Part shown: in pieces, positions 1 through 5,983 of the stretch
How the letters are laid out: each line of letters starts with the position of its first letter
Position numbering within the stretch: the first letter of the stretch is position 1
NCBI GenBank assembly: GCA_018674025.1
Contig: JABHBC010000096.1
Span: 1 to 8,130 of the forward strand
From: Flavobacteriaceae bacterium
GTDB lineage: Bacteria > Bacteroidota > Bacteroidia > Flavobacteriales > Flavobacteriaceae
Direction: 5' to 3'
DNA length: 8,130 bases
Notes under the pieces: generated by a model
Database searches by the model: none
What the model was told of the DNA's origin: nothing
The model's input: only the letters and a program-made list of their open reading frames with translations
Position numbers and translations under genes: made by a program

Positions 1-2436
1 AAAGATAAGTTCTTAAATAGAGGGTTTCATTCGATGACCAAAAAATATAATTATCTATATAATGGAAACAACTTATTAAATCAAGGAAAACTTGAAATTA
101 ATGAGAATGTTTTTGATAATTTTTGGGAGATACTTCCAACTGAAAAAACACAGGTTAAAGAAGGGCAAACTAAGTTAAAAATTAAAGAAGAGCAAAGCGC
201 CAGCTTATTTGCTCAGTCTGAAGAGAAAGCAGTTTTGGCTATTCAAAAACACGCCATGAATATTTCAGGAAAAGAAAAAAACCCACAAATGGATGAGGCA
301 TACTTTCTTTTAGGTCAATCTAGATATTATGATCAAAGATTTATTCCTTCATTAGAAGCTTTTAACTATATTTTGTTTAAATACCCTACAAGTGAGCTGG
401 TAAATAAAGCAAAAATTTGGAGAGAAAAGATTAATGCTCAACAAAACTATAATGAGCTAGCTATTGAAAACTTAAAAGAAATTGAAAGTAGAGGAAAGTT
501 ATCTAAGGATGAGATAATAGATTTAAATGTTGTTCTTACTCAGGCGTATTTAAATTCTAAAATAATTGATTCTGCAATAATACATCTTGAAATTGCTTCT
601 AAAACTACACAAGACTTAAACAAGAAATCAAGATATCTATTTATCCTAGGGCAACTATACAAAAAACTCAATAAGTTAGACAGTTCAAATATGGTTTATG
701 ACAGAGTTATTAAGCTTTACAGAAAGATTCCAAGAGAATACTACATTTATTCGTTTGTTGAAAAGTCAAAAAATTACACCGACAAAAACCTAGGCATATC
801 TGAGCTAATTGAATTAGAAAAAGACATTGAAAACAAAGCTTATTTAAATATTATATATCATCAAATAGCTAACTTGAATTTTGAGATAAACAACGATAGT
901 TTAGCTATTAGCTACTATAATAAATCTTTAAGAAACCCCGGGAAAGACGATTTAGTTGGTCTTAAAAATTACAACATACTTGCTGATTATTTTTTTGATA
1001 ATAACAAATATTTAAAATCTGCCGCATATTATGACAGTACGCTTACCCAAATTAAAAATGATAAAAAACTGTTTAGGAAAATCTCAAAAAGAAGAGAAAG
1101 TTTGGAAGATGTTATATATTATGAATTGTCTGTTAAAACTAATGATAGTATTTTAAGTTTAGTTAAAATGTCAGATGAAGAAAGGACGGCATACTTTAAG
1201 AATTACATTGAAAAACAAAAAAAGAAGCTCGATAAAGAAAAAAATATTATTAACATTAAAAACGAAACCAACTTAGGTTCTTCTAAAAACAACAATTTTT
1301 TAGCCGAAAACGCTATATTTTATTTTTATAATCCCACTACTTTAGCTTATGGAAAAAATGAGTTTAATAAATTATGGGGAGACATAAAGCTTACGGATAA
1401 TTGGAGAAATGGAGAAAACCAATCCAAACCCAAGTCATTGATAGTGATCGGAAAAGAAAATTTAAAAATTAGTGATAACCTAGACTTGGGAGGGTATTTA
1501 AAATCGATTCCTAGCTCTTCAACTTCTATTGACAGTATATACAAACAATTAGATTACTCATACTTTCAATTAGCGTCTATTTATAGTGCCAAATTTTTAG
1601 AATATGAACTATCAAATAGTAAAATACAAAATATTGAATTCGACAGAAATAAACCTGAGTTTGTATTATCAGCAAAATATTTAAACTATAAAAATTGTAT
1701 AATTTTAGGTTTATTAGATGAAGCAGAGATTATAAAATCTGATATTATATTAAATTTTCCAGAATCAAAATATGCAGAGATATTAAACAATCCTGAATCA
1801 AATATCTCTTCTAATGTTGACAATGTAAATGAGCTTTATGCTAAATTATTTGACGATTTTCAAAATCAAGATTACTCAAAAACAATTTTAGGTTTAGAAA
1901 AGCTTATTTCTTCATTTGAAACTCACCCATTAGCTCCAAAAATGCAATTACTGAAAGCTGCCGCTATAGCAAGAATTGAAGGCTTTGAAAATTATAAAAC
2001 AGCTTTAGAATTTATAGTTAAAAATTATCCGAACTCAATTGAAGGCGATGAGGCAGAGGTTTTATTAGAAGAAGTTATCCCGTTAGTTGAAAATACAAAT
2101 TTTAAACAAGTTGAAAATGGAGACAACTTTAAATTAATTTATTATTTCCCAAAAGATAATTATAAAAAAATTGAAGAGTTTAAAAAGAGTTTGAATTTGG
2201 CAATCAGTGACTTAAATAATATTCAATTAAACTCATCTACAGATATTTATGATAATAATAGTACATTTGTTGTGTTACACGGGCTTAAAAGTTATGATGG
2301 AGCAAAAGGGTTAAGTATTATCTTAGAAAGAAACAATGCTTTTTTCAATAAATCTTCTTTTGTTATTTCTTCAGAGAATTATCAAACTTTACAAATGCAT
2401 AAAAATTTGAGTGTGTATCTAAATAAAAATTTATAA
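1..2436 (+). CDS. sprE: SprE/PorW-type TPR lipoprotein of the type IX secretion/gliding machinery, 5'-partial
   Basis: The reading frame is open from base 1 (KDKFLNRGFHSM...), so the ATG at 34 is an internal Met and the gene starts upstream of the window. In the SprE/PorW family the motif 'kkdxFlNRxFHxxTxxYNxLYNG' follows closely after a lipoprotein cysteine, so probably only a signal peptide of about 20-25 residues is missing (inference from family memory). Counting from the Met at 34, helical TPR-like repeats are visible at about 87-125 (DEAYFLLGQSRYYDQRF), 165-190, 200-232, 269-340 and 620-690. Further family hallmarks are MSDEERTAYFKNYIEK (379-394) and FYNPTTLAYGKNEFNKLWG (431-449). A compact C-terminal domain (about 700-800) contains VVLHGLKSYDGAKG and ISSENYQTLQMHKNL. 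In Flavobacterium johnsoniae SprE is needed for gliding and type IX secretion. PorW of Porphyromonas is thought to link the outer-membrane translocon to the periplasmic rings. The stop is 4 nt before the bactofilin gene. Assignment to the family is confident; function in this organism is inferred. Confidence 0.88.
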   Translation, partial: KDKFLNRGFHSMTKKYNYLYNGNNLLNQGKLEINENVFDNFWEILPTEKTQVKEGQTKLKIKEEQSASLFAQSEEKAVLAIQKHAMNISGKEKNPQMDEAYFLLGQSRYYDQRFIPSLEAFNYILFKYPTSELVNKAKIWREKINAQQNYNELAIENLKEIESRGKLSKDEIIDLNVVLTQAYLNSKIIDSAIIHLEIASKTTQDLNKKSRYLFILGQLYKKLNKLDSSNMVYDRVIKLYRKIPREYYIYSFVEKSKNYTDKNLGISELIELEKDIENKAYLNIIYHQIANLNFEINNDSLAISYYNKSLRNPGKDDLVGLKNYNILADYFFDNNKYLKSAAYYDSTLTQIKNDKKLFRKISKRRESLEDVIYYELSVKTNDSILSLVKMSDEERTAYFKNYIEKQKKKLDKEKNIINIKNETNLGSSKNNNFLAENAIFYFYNPTTLAYGKNEFNKLWGDIKLTDNWRNGENQSKPKSLIVIGKENLKISDNLDLGGYLKSIPSSSTSIDSIYKQLDYSYFQLASIYSAKFLEYELSNSKIQNIEFDRNKPEFVLSAKYLNYKNCIILGLLDEAEIIKSDIILNFPESKYAEILNNPESNISSNVDNVNELYAKLFDDFQNQDYSKTILGLEKLISSFETHPLAPKMQLLKAAAIARIEGFENYKTALEFIVKNYPNSIEGDEAEVLLEEVIPLVENTNFKQVENGDNFKLIYYFPKDNYKKIEEFKKSLNLAISDLNNIQLNSSTDIYDNNSTFVVLHGLKSYDGAKGLSIILERNNAFFNKSSFVISSENYQTLQMHKNLSVYLNKNL

Positions 2437-2440
2437 ATTT

Positions 2441-2863
2441 ATGTTTACAGAATCTAAAAAACAAAAAACTATGTCGTCGTCGTCCAATCAACAAAACATG
2501 ATTACCCAGGGAACCTCTTTTGTAGGTGATTTAATTAGTGAAGCAGGCTTTAGAATTGAAGGAAATGTTAACGGAACAATCAAAACCTCCGGAAAAGTAG
2601 TTGTAGGGAAGACAGGTGTAATTAACGGAACTTTAGAGGGGGTTAATGCAGATTTTGAAGGCGGATTTTCTGGCAAACTAAAACTTAGTGGCACATTGAC
2701 ATTAAAAGCATCTGCTTATGTTGAAGGTGAGGTTGAGGTGGTTAAACTGGCAGTTGAGCCTGGAGCTACTTTTAATGCAAATTGTAGTATGAAAGGCGGG
2801 GTCAAAGAACTAAACAAAGGTGAGCAACAAAAAATCATATCCAAATCAGAAAAAACAGCTTAA
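2441..2863 (+). CDS. Bactofilin (polymer-forming cytoskeletal protein)
   Basis: A 140-residue protein that is almost entirely short glycine-punctuated beta-strands. Examples are GTSFVGDLISEAGFRIEGNV (about 25-44), then KVVVGKTGVINGTLEGV and GTLTLKASAYVEGEVEV, ending in KLAVEPGATFNANCSMKG (about 102-119). This is the right-handed beta-helix pattern of bactofilins (DUF583), which polymerise without nucleotide into filaments, often at the membrane, and help organise cell shape, envelope growth or protein position. The flanking tails are short and polar, with no transmembrane segment. The ATG at 2441 gives the MF-plus-charged tail common in Bacteroidota members. The ATG at 2471 would give a protein 10 residues shorter and cannot be excluded. 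It starts 4 nt after sprE, so the two are probably co-transcribed, and its last 44 nt overlap the next gene. No Shine-Dalgarno site is visible. Whether it acts with SprE or the ATP synthase is unknown. Confidence 0.9.
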   Translation: MFTESKKQKTMSSSSNQQNMITQGTSFVGDLISEAGFRIEGNVNGTIKTSGKVVVGKTGVINGTLEGVNADFEGGFSGKLKLSGTLTLKASAYVEGEVEVVKLAVEPGATFNANCSMKGGVKELNKGEQQKIISKSEKTA

Positions 2864-3053
2864 CAGGTTAGCTCGTTTCTCTGGAATAGCCTTCCAAATG
2901 GTAACAACTATTTCTATTGGATCCTTTATAGGTTATAAATTAGACTTATATTTTGAAGTGGAAAATAGTGTTTTCACAATAGTTCTCTCTCTTTTTTCAA
3001 TTGCAATTGCTTTGGTGTATGTTATTCAGCAAACAAAAGAAAAAGAAAAGTGA
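2820..3053 (+). CDS. atpZ: AtpZ/AtpI-family small membrane protein, GTG start
   Basis: A 77-residue protein with a basic N-terminus (NKKSYPNQKKQLNRLARF) followed by two transmembrane helices at about 22-40 and 50-70 and a charged tail (QQTKEKEK). The stretch FSGIAFQMVTTISIGSFIGY followed by KLD is the AtpZ/AtpI signature, in which helix one ends in a G-x-x-x-G/D region. Relatives are encoded just before atpB in many bacteria and have been linked to c-ring assembly and, in alkaliphilic Bacillus, to divalent cation transport. The start is tightly fixed: the frame has a TAA at 2811-2813, and GTG at 2820 is the only usual start before the first helix. The next ATG (2898) would cut into the first helix. 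The gene therefore begins 44 nt inside the bactofilin gene and probably relies on translational coupling. Its stop overlaps the next start (GTGA). Family call is good; the exact role here is inferred. Confidence 0.85.
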   Translation: MSNKKSYPNQKKQLNRLARFSGIAFQMVTTISIGSFIGYKLDLYFEVENSVFTIVLSLFSIAIALVYVIQQTKEKEK

Positions 3054-3424
3054 TACATATTAAAAGAAATTTCTATTTTCAGTTAGGCATCTTTTCAACA
3101 ACATTATACTTAATAAATCTTGTTTTTAACAGCATGATTTTTGATATATATTTCATAATCCCTCTTTGGAAAATATATGCATTTAACACAGTTTTAGTTC
3201 TTATAACTTTCTGGACAATTAAACTACTAACAAAAACTAAGCTAAACCTCTTGTTTTCTTTTATAATCGCATCAATAAATAAAATGCTTTTAACAATTTT
3301 GTTTGTTTATCCAATAATTCATTTTGATGGAGATAAACAAGGATTAATAGTAACTTTTTTTATAATATATTTTATTTTTTTATTTTTTGAAATCAAATCT
3401 TTTCAAAAAGTATTTGATAGATAA
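3050..3424 (+). CDS. Four-helix membrane protein, DUF6168-like, upstream of atpB
   Basis: A 124-residue, very hydrophobic protein with four predicted transmembrane helices at about 9-29, 38-60, 66-90 and 97-115. Charged residues are few and mostly sit at the loops and ends. A lysine (K78, in SINKMLLT) lies within the third helix, and helix four ends in FLFFEIKSFQKV, a motif I associate with DUF6168 proteins found between AtpZ and AtpB in flavobacteria. It starts with GTG at 3050, overlapping the TGA of the AtpZ-like gene by 4 nt, a classic coupling arrangement. Size, helix number and position match AtpI (uncI) of other bacteria, so an assembly-factor role for F0 is a reasonable guess, but I see no clear sequence proof. 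It ends 101 nt before atpB and is the last gene before the promoter there. Function unproven. Confidence 0.75.
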   Translation: MIHIKRNFYFQLGIFSTTLYLINLVFNSMIFDIYFIIPLWKIYAFNTVLVLITFWTIKLLTKTKLNLLFSFIIASINKMLLTILFVYPIIHFDGDKQGLIVTFFIIYFIFLFFEIKSFQKVFDR

Positions 3425-3443
3425 AATCATTGTTGTTTTTTTA

Positions 3444-3474
3444 TTTGAAATATAAATATATGTATGTACATTTG
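3444..3474 (+). promoter_or_regulatory. Bacteroidota-type promoter for the atpB operon
   Basis: TTTG at 3444-3447 and TACATTTG at 3467-3474 are separated by 19 nt. This fits the Bacteroidota primary sigma consensus (TTG/TTTG near -33, TAnnTTTG near -7) exactly in both boxes and in spacing. It lies in the only gap longer than 70 nt in the window. Transcription would begin at about 3478-3482, giving a leader of roughly 45 nt before the TTG start of atpB. The leader contains the AT palindrome TATAATTATA (3490-3499), with no obvious riboswitch or attenuator. The whole gap 3425-3525 holds nothing else recognisable, and no convincing terminator for the upstream genes. The promoter lets the ATP synthase genes be expressed separately from sprE-bactofilin-atpZ. 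Confidence 0.75.
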
Positions 3475-3525
3475 CAACCGAATTTAGAGTATAATTATAG
3501 TAACACTTAAAACCATAGTATTAAT

Positions 3526-4599
3526 TTGAAAAATTTACTTTTTTTAGTTTTCTTTTTTTCATTTTCTGTAAGTTTTTCTTCCTCATCAGAGACTGACTCT
3601 AAGGATTTTAATGTTACTGACATGATTATGCATCACATTAAAGACTCTCATGAATTCCATATTTTAGACTGGAATGGAAAGGGAGTGTCAATTCCGCTAC
3701 CAATAATACTTTGGACTTATAACGGTTTAGTTACTTTTTCTTCGTCTGAATTTCATCATGATGATGAAGGAACTGAGGTGGTTACTAAAAAAGGGTTATC
3801 GTTTGTTAAGTTTCACGAAGAAATTTATTATGCAAGCTCAGAATCTAATTCTTCTGGACAATTCCTTAGTTTAGACAAAAACAGTTACCCAACAAATTTA
3901 AAGCCATTAGATTTCTCAATTACTAAACTTGTTTTTTCAATGTTTCTTTCGATGATATTATTAGTTTTGATTTTTGGTATATCCGCAAAAAACTATTCAA
4001 AATCTAGTAAAGGAGTTCCGTCGGGAATTGCAAAATTTACAGAACCATTAATTTTATTTATTAGGGATGAAGTTGCAATTCCAAATATTGGTGAAAAAAA
4101 TTATAAAAAATACATGCCATATTTATTAACCTTATTTTTCTTTATATGGATTAATAATTTAATGGGCCTTATTCCCTTTTTCCCCTTCAGCGCTAATCTA
4201 ACTGGAAACATAGCATTTACCGCTGTCCTTGCTGTGATTACTTTCGGAATCACAACATTAGCGGGAACTAAAGACTATTGGAAACACATATTTTGGATGC
4301 CAGGTCTTCCAGTTCCAATGAAATTATTTTTAGCCCCAATTGAGTTTTTGGGGATATTTATAAAACCAATCTCATTAATGATTAGGCTTTTTGCTAATAT
4401 TTCAGCAGGGCATATTATTGTATTGAGTTTAATATCTTTAATTTTTATAGCTGAAACAGTTTGGATCGCTCCTCTTTCTGTAGGATTTACAGTGTTTATT
4501 AGTCTAATAGAAATTTTAGTAGTAGCCATACAGGCATATATATTTACCATGCTATCCGCTTTATATATCGGGTCAGCAATGGAAGAACATGAACATTAA
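3526..4599 (+). CDS. atpB: F0F1 ATP synthase subunit a, with N-terminal extension and TTG start
   Basis: Subunit a forms the two proton half-channels next to the c-ring. The 357 residues exceed the roughly 270 of E. coli because of a signal-like N-terminus (1-18, Phe/Ser-rich) and an exported domain (about 22-130) rich in His (H36, H37, H42, H45, H77, H78, H97). Such an extension is usual in Bacteroidota. The membrane part begins near 133. The key arginine is R287 (RLFANISAGHI), with N291, H296, E329 and Q336 in place. H296 and E329 match E. coli E219 and H245 with the residues exchanged, as in mitochondria. The C-terminus SAMEEHEH resembles SMASEEH of E. coli. The start is TTG at 3526: the frame has a TAA at 3508-3510, no ATG or GTG lies between, and the next ATG (residue 33) would remove the signal segment. 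ATT at 3520 is a weaker alternative. It leads the operon after the promoter and is followed by a 21-nt gap to atpE. Confidence 0.97.
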   Translation: MKNLLFLVFFFSFSVSFSSSSETDSKDFNVTDMIMHHIKDSHEFHILDWNGKGVSIPLPIILWTYNGLVTFSSSEFHHDDEGTEVVTKKGLSFVKFHEEIYYASSESNSSGQFLSLDKNSYPTNLKPLDFSITKLVFSMFLSMILLVLIFGISAKNYSKSSKGVPSGIAKFTEPLILFIRDEVAIPNIGEKNYKKYMPYLLTLFFFIWINNLMGLIPFFPFSANLTGNIAFTAVLAVITFGITTLAGTKDYWKHIFWMPGLPVPMKLFLAPIEFLGIFIKPISLMIRLFANISAGHIIVLSLISLIFIAETVWIAPLSVGFTVFISLIEILVVAIQAYIFTMLSALYIGSAMEEHEH

Positions 4600-4620
4600 T
4601 TAATTTTTAAATTTTAAACT

Positions 4621-4860
4621 ATGAGTTTAGTATTATTACAAGAAGTAGCAGTTACAAGTTATGGACCCTTAGCGGCAATTGGAGCTGGATTAGCAGCGGT
4701 AGGAGCTGGAATTGGAATTGGCAAAATAGGCGGATCAGCTATGGAGGCTATGGCTCGTCAACCTGAAAAAGCAGCTTCATTGCAAACATCTGCTATTGTA
4801 TTTATAGCCTTTGTTGAAGCAGTTGCATTATTCGCGGTTGTTGTATCACTTATTAAGTAA
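4621..4860 (+). CDS. atpE: F0F1 ATP synthase subunit c (proteolipid)
   Basis: Forms the rotating ring of F0. The 79 residues make the expected hairpin of two helices. The first holds the packing motif G28-A-G30-I-G32-I-G34, then comes the polar loop A45-R46-Q47-P48 that contacts gamma and epsilon, and the second holds the proton-carrying carboxylate E66 (AFVEAVALF). Sodium-type rings usually have a Gln about 33 residues before the Glu and a Ser/Thr just after it. Here these positions are I33 and A67-V68, so proton coupling is inferred. The N-terminus is about 10 residues longer than a minimal c subunit, which is normal for the phylum. The ATG has A at -3 and an AT-only leader without a Shine-Dalgarno site. 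The ring needs many copies of this protein per enzyme. The hairpin after the stop codon may help raise its yield. Confidence 0.98.
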   Translation: MSLVLLQEVAVTSYGPLAAIGAGLAAVGAGIGIGKIGGSAMEAMARQPEKAASLQTSAIVFIAFVEAVALFAVVVSLIK

Positions 4861-4864
4861 ATAA

Positions 4865-4898
4865 AATAAGTGCAGCTGCTTTGTGCACTGCACTTATT
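4865..4898 (+). promoter_or_regulatory. Intercistronic RNA hairpin between atpE and atpF
   Basis: AATAAGTGCAG (4865-4875) and CTGCACTTATT (4888-4898) are perfect reverse complements, giving an 11-bp stem around a 12-nt loop. The loop can extend the stem by three pairs (TGC 4877-4879 with GCA 4885-4887) if C4876 bulges out. The GC-bearing core stands out in a very AT-rich gap. What follows is AT-rich (TTATTATAATATTTT) but not a clean U-run, so full termination is unlikely. The structure begins 4 nt after the atpE stop and ends 31 nt before the atpF ATG. It could block 3' exonucleases or act as a partial terminator, so that more atpE than downstream message accumulates. Fold is seen in the sequence; role is inferred. 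Confidence 0.7.
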
Positions 4899-4929
4899 AT
4901 TTATTATAATATTTTAAAAAACTTAAATT

Positions 4930-5427
4930 ATGGATTTAGTTACACCCGACGTGGGATTGTTGTTTTGGACTTTTTGTTCTTTTGCTATCTTATACTTTTT
5001 ATTAAAAAAATTCGCCTGGAAACCTATACTAGGCTCTGTTAATGATAGAGAAGATTCTATCCGTGAAGCTCTTTTAGCAGCAGAAAATGCTAAAAAAGAA
5101 ATGGAAAATCTTAAATCTGACAATGAAAAGATTTTGAAAGAAGCTAAAATTGAGAGAGAAAACATGTTGAAAGATGCCAGAGAAATTAAGACAAAATTAA
5201 TTTCTGATGCAGAAAACCAAGCTAAAGAACAAGCGTCTAAGCTGATTGAGTCAGCACAACTAGCGATTCAAAATGAAAAAAACTCGGCAATGAACGAGCT
5301 AAAACAAACTGTAGTAGAACTTTCAGTTGGGATCGCAGAAAAAGTTATATCATCTGAATTAGAGGATAAAAACAAGCAGCTAAAGGTTGTCGAAAATATG
5401 TTAAATGACGCATCCTTAAATAATTAA
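4930..5427 (+). CDS. atpF: F0F1 ATP synthase subunit b
   Basis: The peripheral-stalk subunit, which holds F1 still against the turning rotor. It has 165 residues: a short N-terminus (MDLVTPDVG), one transmembrane helix at about 9-26 (LLFWTFCSFAILYFLL), and the family motif KKFAWKPIL just after it (26-34). A long charged, alanine- and lysine-rich helix (about 38-130) suits the right-handed coiled coil of the b dimer. The C-terminal ELSVGIAEKVISSEL segment (about 129-143) is the part that binds delta. The length is typical. Only one b-type gene is present in the window, so a homodimer is expected rather than a b/b' pair. It starts 69 nt after atpE, beyond the hairpin, with no Shine-Dalgarno site but an A-rich leader. 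It is followed after one base by atpH. Confidence 0.97.
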   Translation: MDLVTPDVGLLFWTFCSFAILYFLLKKFAWKPILGSVNDREDSIREALLAAENAKKEMENLKSDNEKILKEAKIERENMLKDAREIKTKLISDAENQAKEQASKLIESAQLAIQNEKNSAMNELKQTVVELSVGIAEKVISSELEDKNKQLKVVENMLNDASLNN

Positions 5428-5428
5428 A

Positions 5429-5959
5429 ATGAAAGAATCTAGAGCAGCAATAAGATACGCAAAAGCAATTTTTTCGTTAGCAAACGAAAGTGATATGTCT
5501 TTAAGAGTTTATGAAGACATGCTGTTTTACATTGACTTGTCATCTAACGAAAAATCTTTTTCTGAAATGTTAGCTAACTCTGTTATCAATACAAAATCTA
5601 AACATGATATTATATTGTCTTTGAACAATAACACTTCAGCTCTCTCAAAAAACTTAATCGGTTTGTTAATTTCTAACAAAAGACTTTCAATACTAGTTGA
5701 CGTTTGTAATGCCTACAAGTCTCTTTACGAAAAGGCTAACAATATGACTAAAGCTATTGTTGTAACAGCTTTACCAATAACTGACAACATAAGGGAAGCT
5801 GCACTGTTAAAAATCAATTCAATTTCAAGTAAAAAAGTTGAAATTAATAATATTATAGATAAAAATATATTAGGTGGATTTATACTGCGCTATGACGGCA
5901 AAGAGTATAATGCAAGCCTATCAAACAAACTACAAAAAATAAAAAAAGAACTTATATAA
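5429..5959 (+). CDS. atpH: F0F1 ATP synthase subunit delta
   Basis: The 176-residue protein sits on top of the F1 head and joins it to the b stalk (OSCP in mitochondria). The N-terminal helical domain starts with the usual R-A-A-I-R-Y-A-K-A-I-F pattern (residues 5-15). The helix LSKNLIGLLISNKRLSIL corresponds to the conserved 'N-F-L-x-L-L-x-x-N-x-R' segment. The C-terminal part carries the family signature, IDKNILGGFILRYDGKEYNA, followed by a basic amphipathic end (SLSNKLQKIKKEL). The length is normal for the family and nothing is missing. The ATG lies 1 nt after the atpF stop codon, so coupled translation is likely. A 24-nt gap precedes atpA. In that gap GGTTATTAACC (5961-5971) is a small palindrome, too short to call a regulatory site. 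Confidence 0.96.
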   Translation: MKESRAAIRYAKAIFSLANESDMSLRVYEDMLFYIDLSSNEKSFSEMLANSVINTKSKHDIILSLNNNTSALSKNLIGLLISNKRLSILVDVCNAYKSLYEKANNMTKAIVVTALPITDNIREAALLKINSISSKKVEINNIIDKNILGGFILRYDGKEYNASLSNKLQKIKKELI

Positions 5960-5983
5960 AGGTTATTAACCAAATACATTACA

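Noticed and set aside
1347..1544. Open frames on the minus strand inside sprE and other genes (also 2488-2694, 4275-4550, 4923-5165, 6127-6315, 6349-6537).
   Set aside because: All lie opposite well-recognised genes, resemble no family I know and have no promoter or leader; they are shadows of the coding strand.
2262..2269. TACATTTG inside sprE, identical to the -7 box before atpB, about 170 nt upstream of the bactofilin gene.
   Set aside because: No TTG/TTTG box lies at the needed distance upstream, and it is within coding sequence; a chance match is likely.
3384..3409. Inverted repeat TTTTTGA ... TCAAAAA near the end of the DUF6168-like gene, a possible terminator.
   Set aside because: The stem is almost all A/T, lies inside coding sequence and has no following T-run; it is expected by chance in such AT-rich DNA.
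3490..3499. TATAATTATA in the atpB leader, resembling a sigma70 -10 box.
   Set aside because: The organism's promoter type differs, no TTGACA-like box is placed correctly, and AT palindromes are common here.
5961..5971. Palindrome GGTTATTAACC between atpH and atpA.
   Set aside because: Five-base arms around one base are too short for a stable RNA hairpin and no known operator matches.
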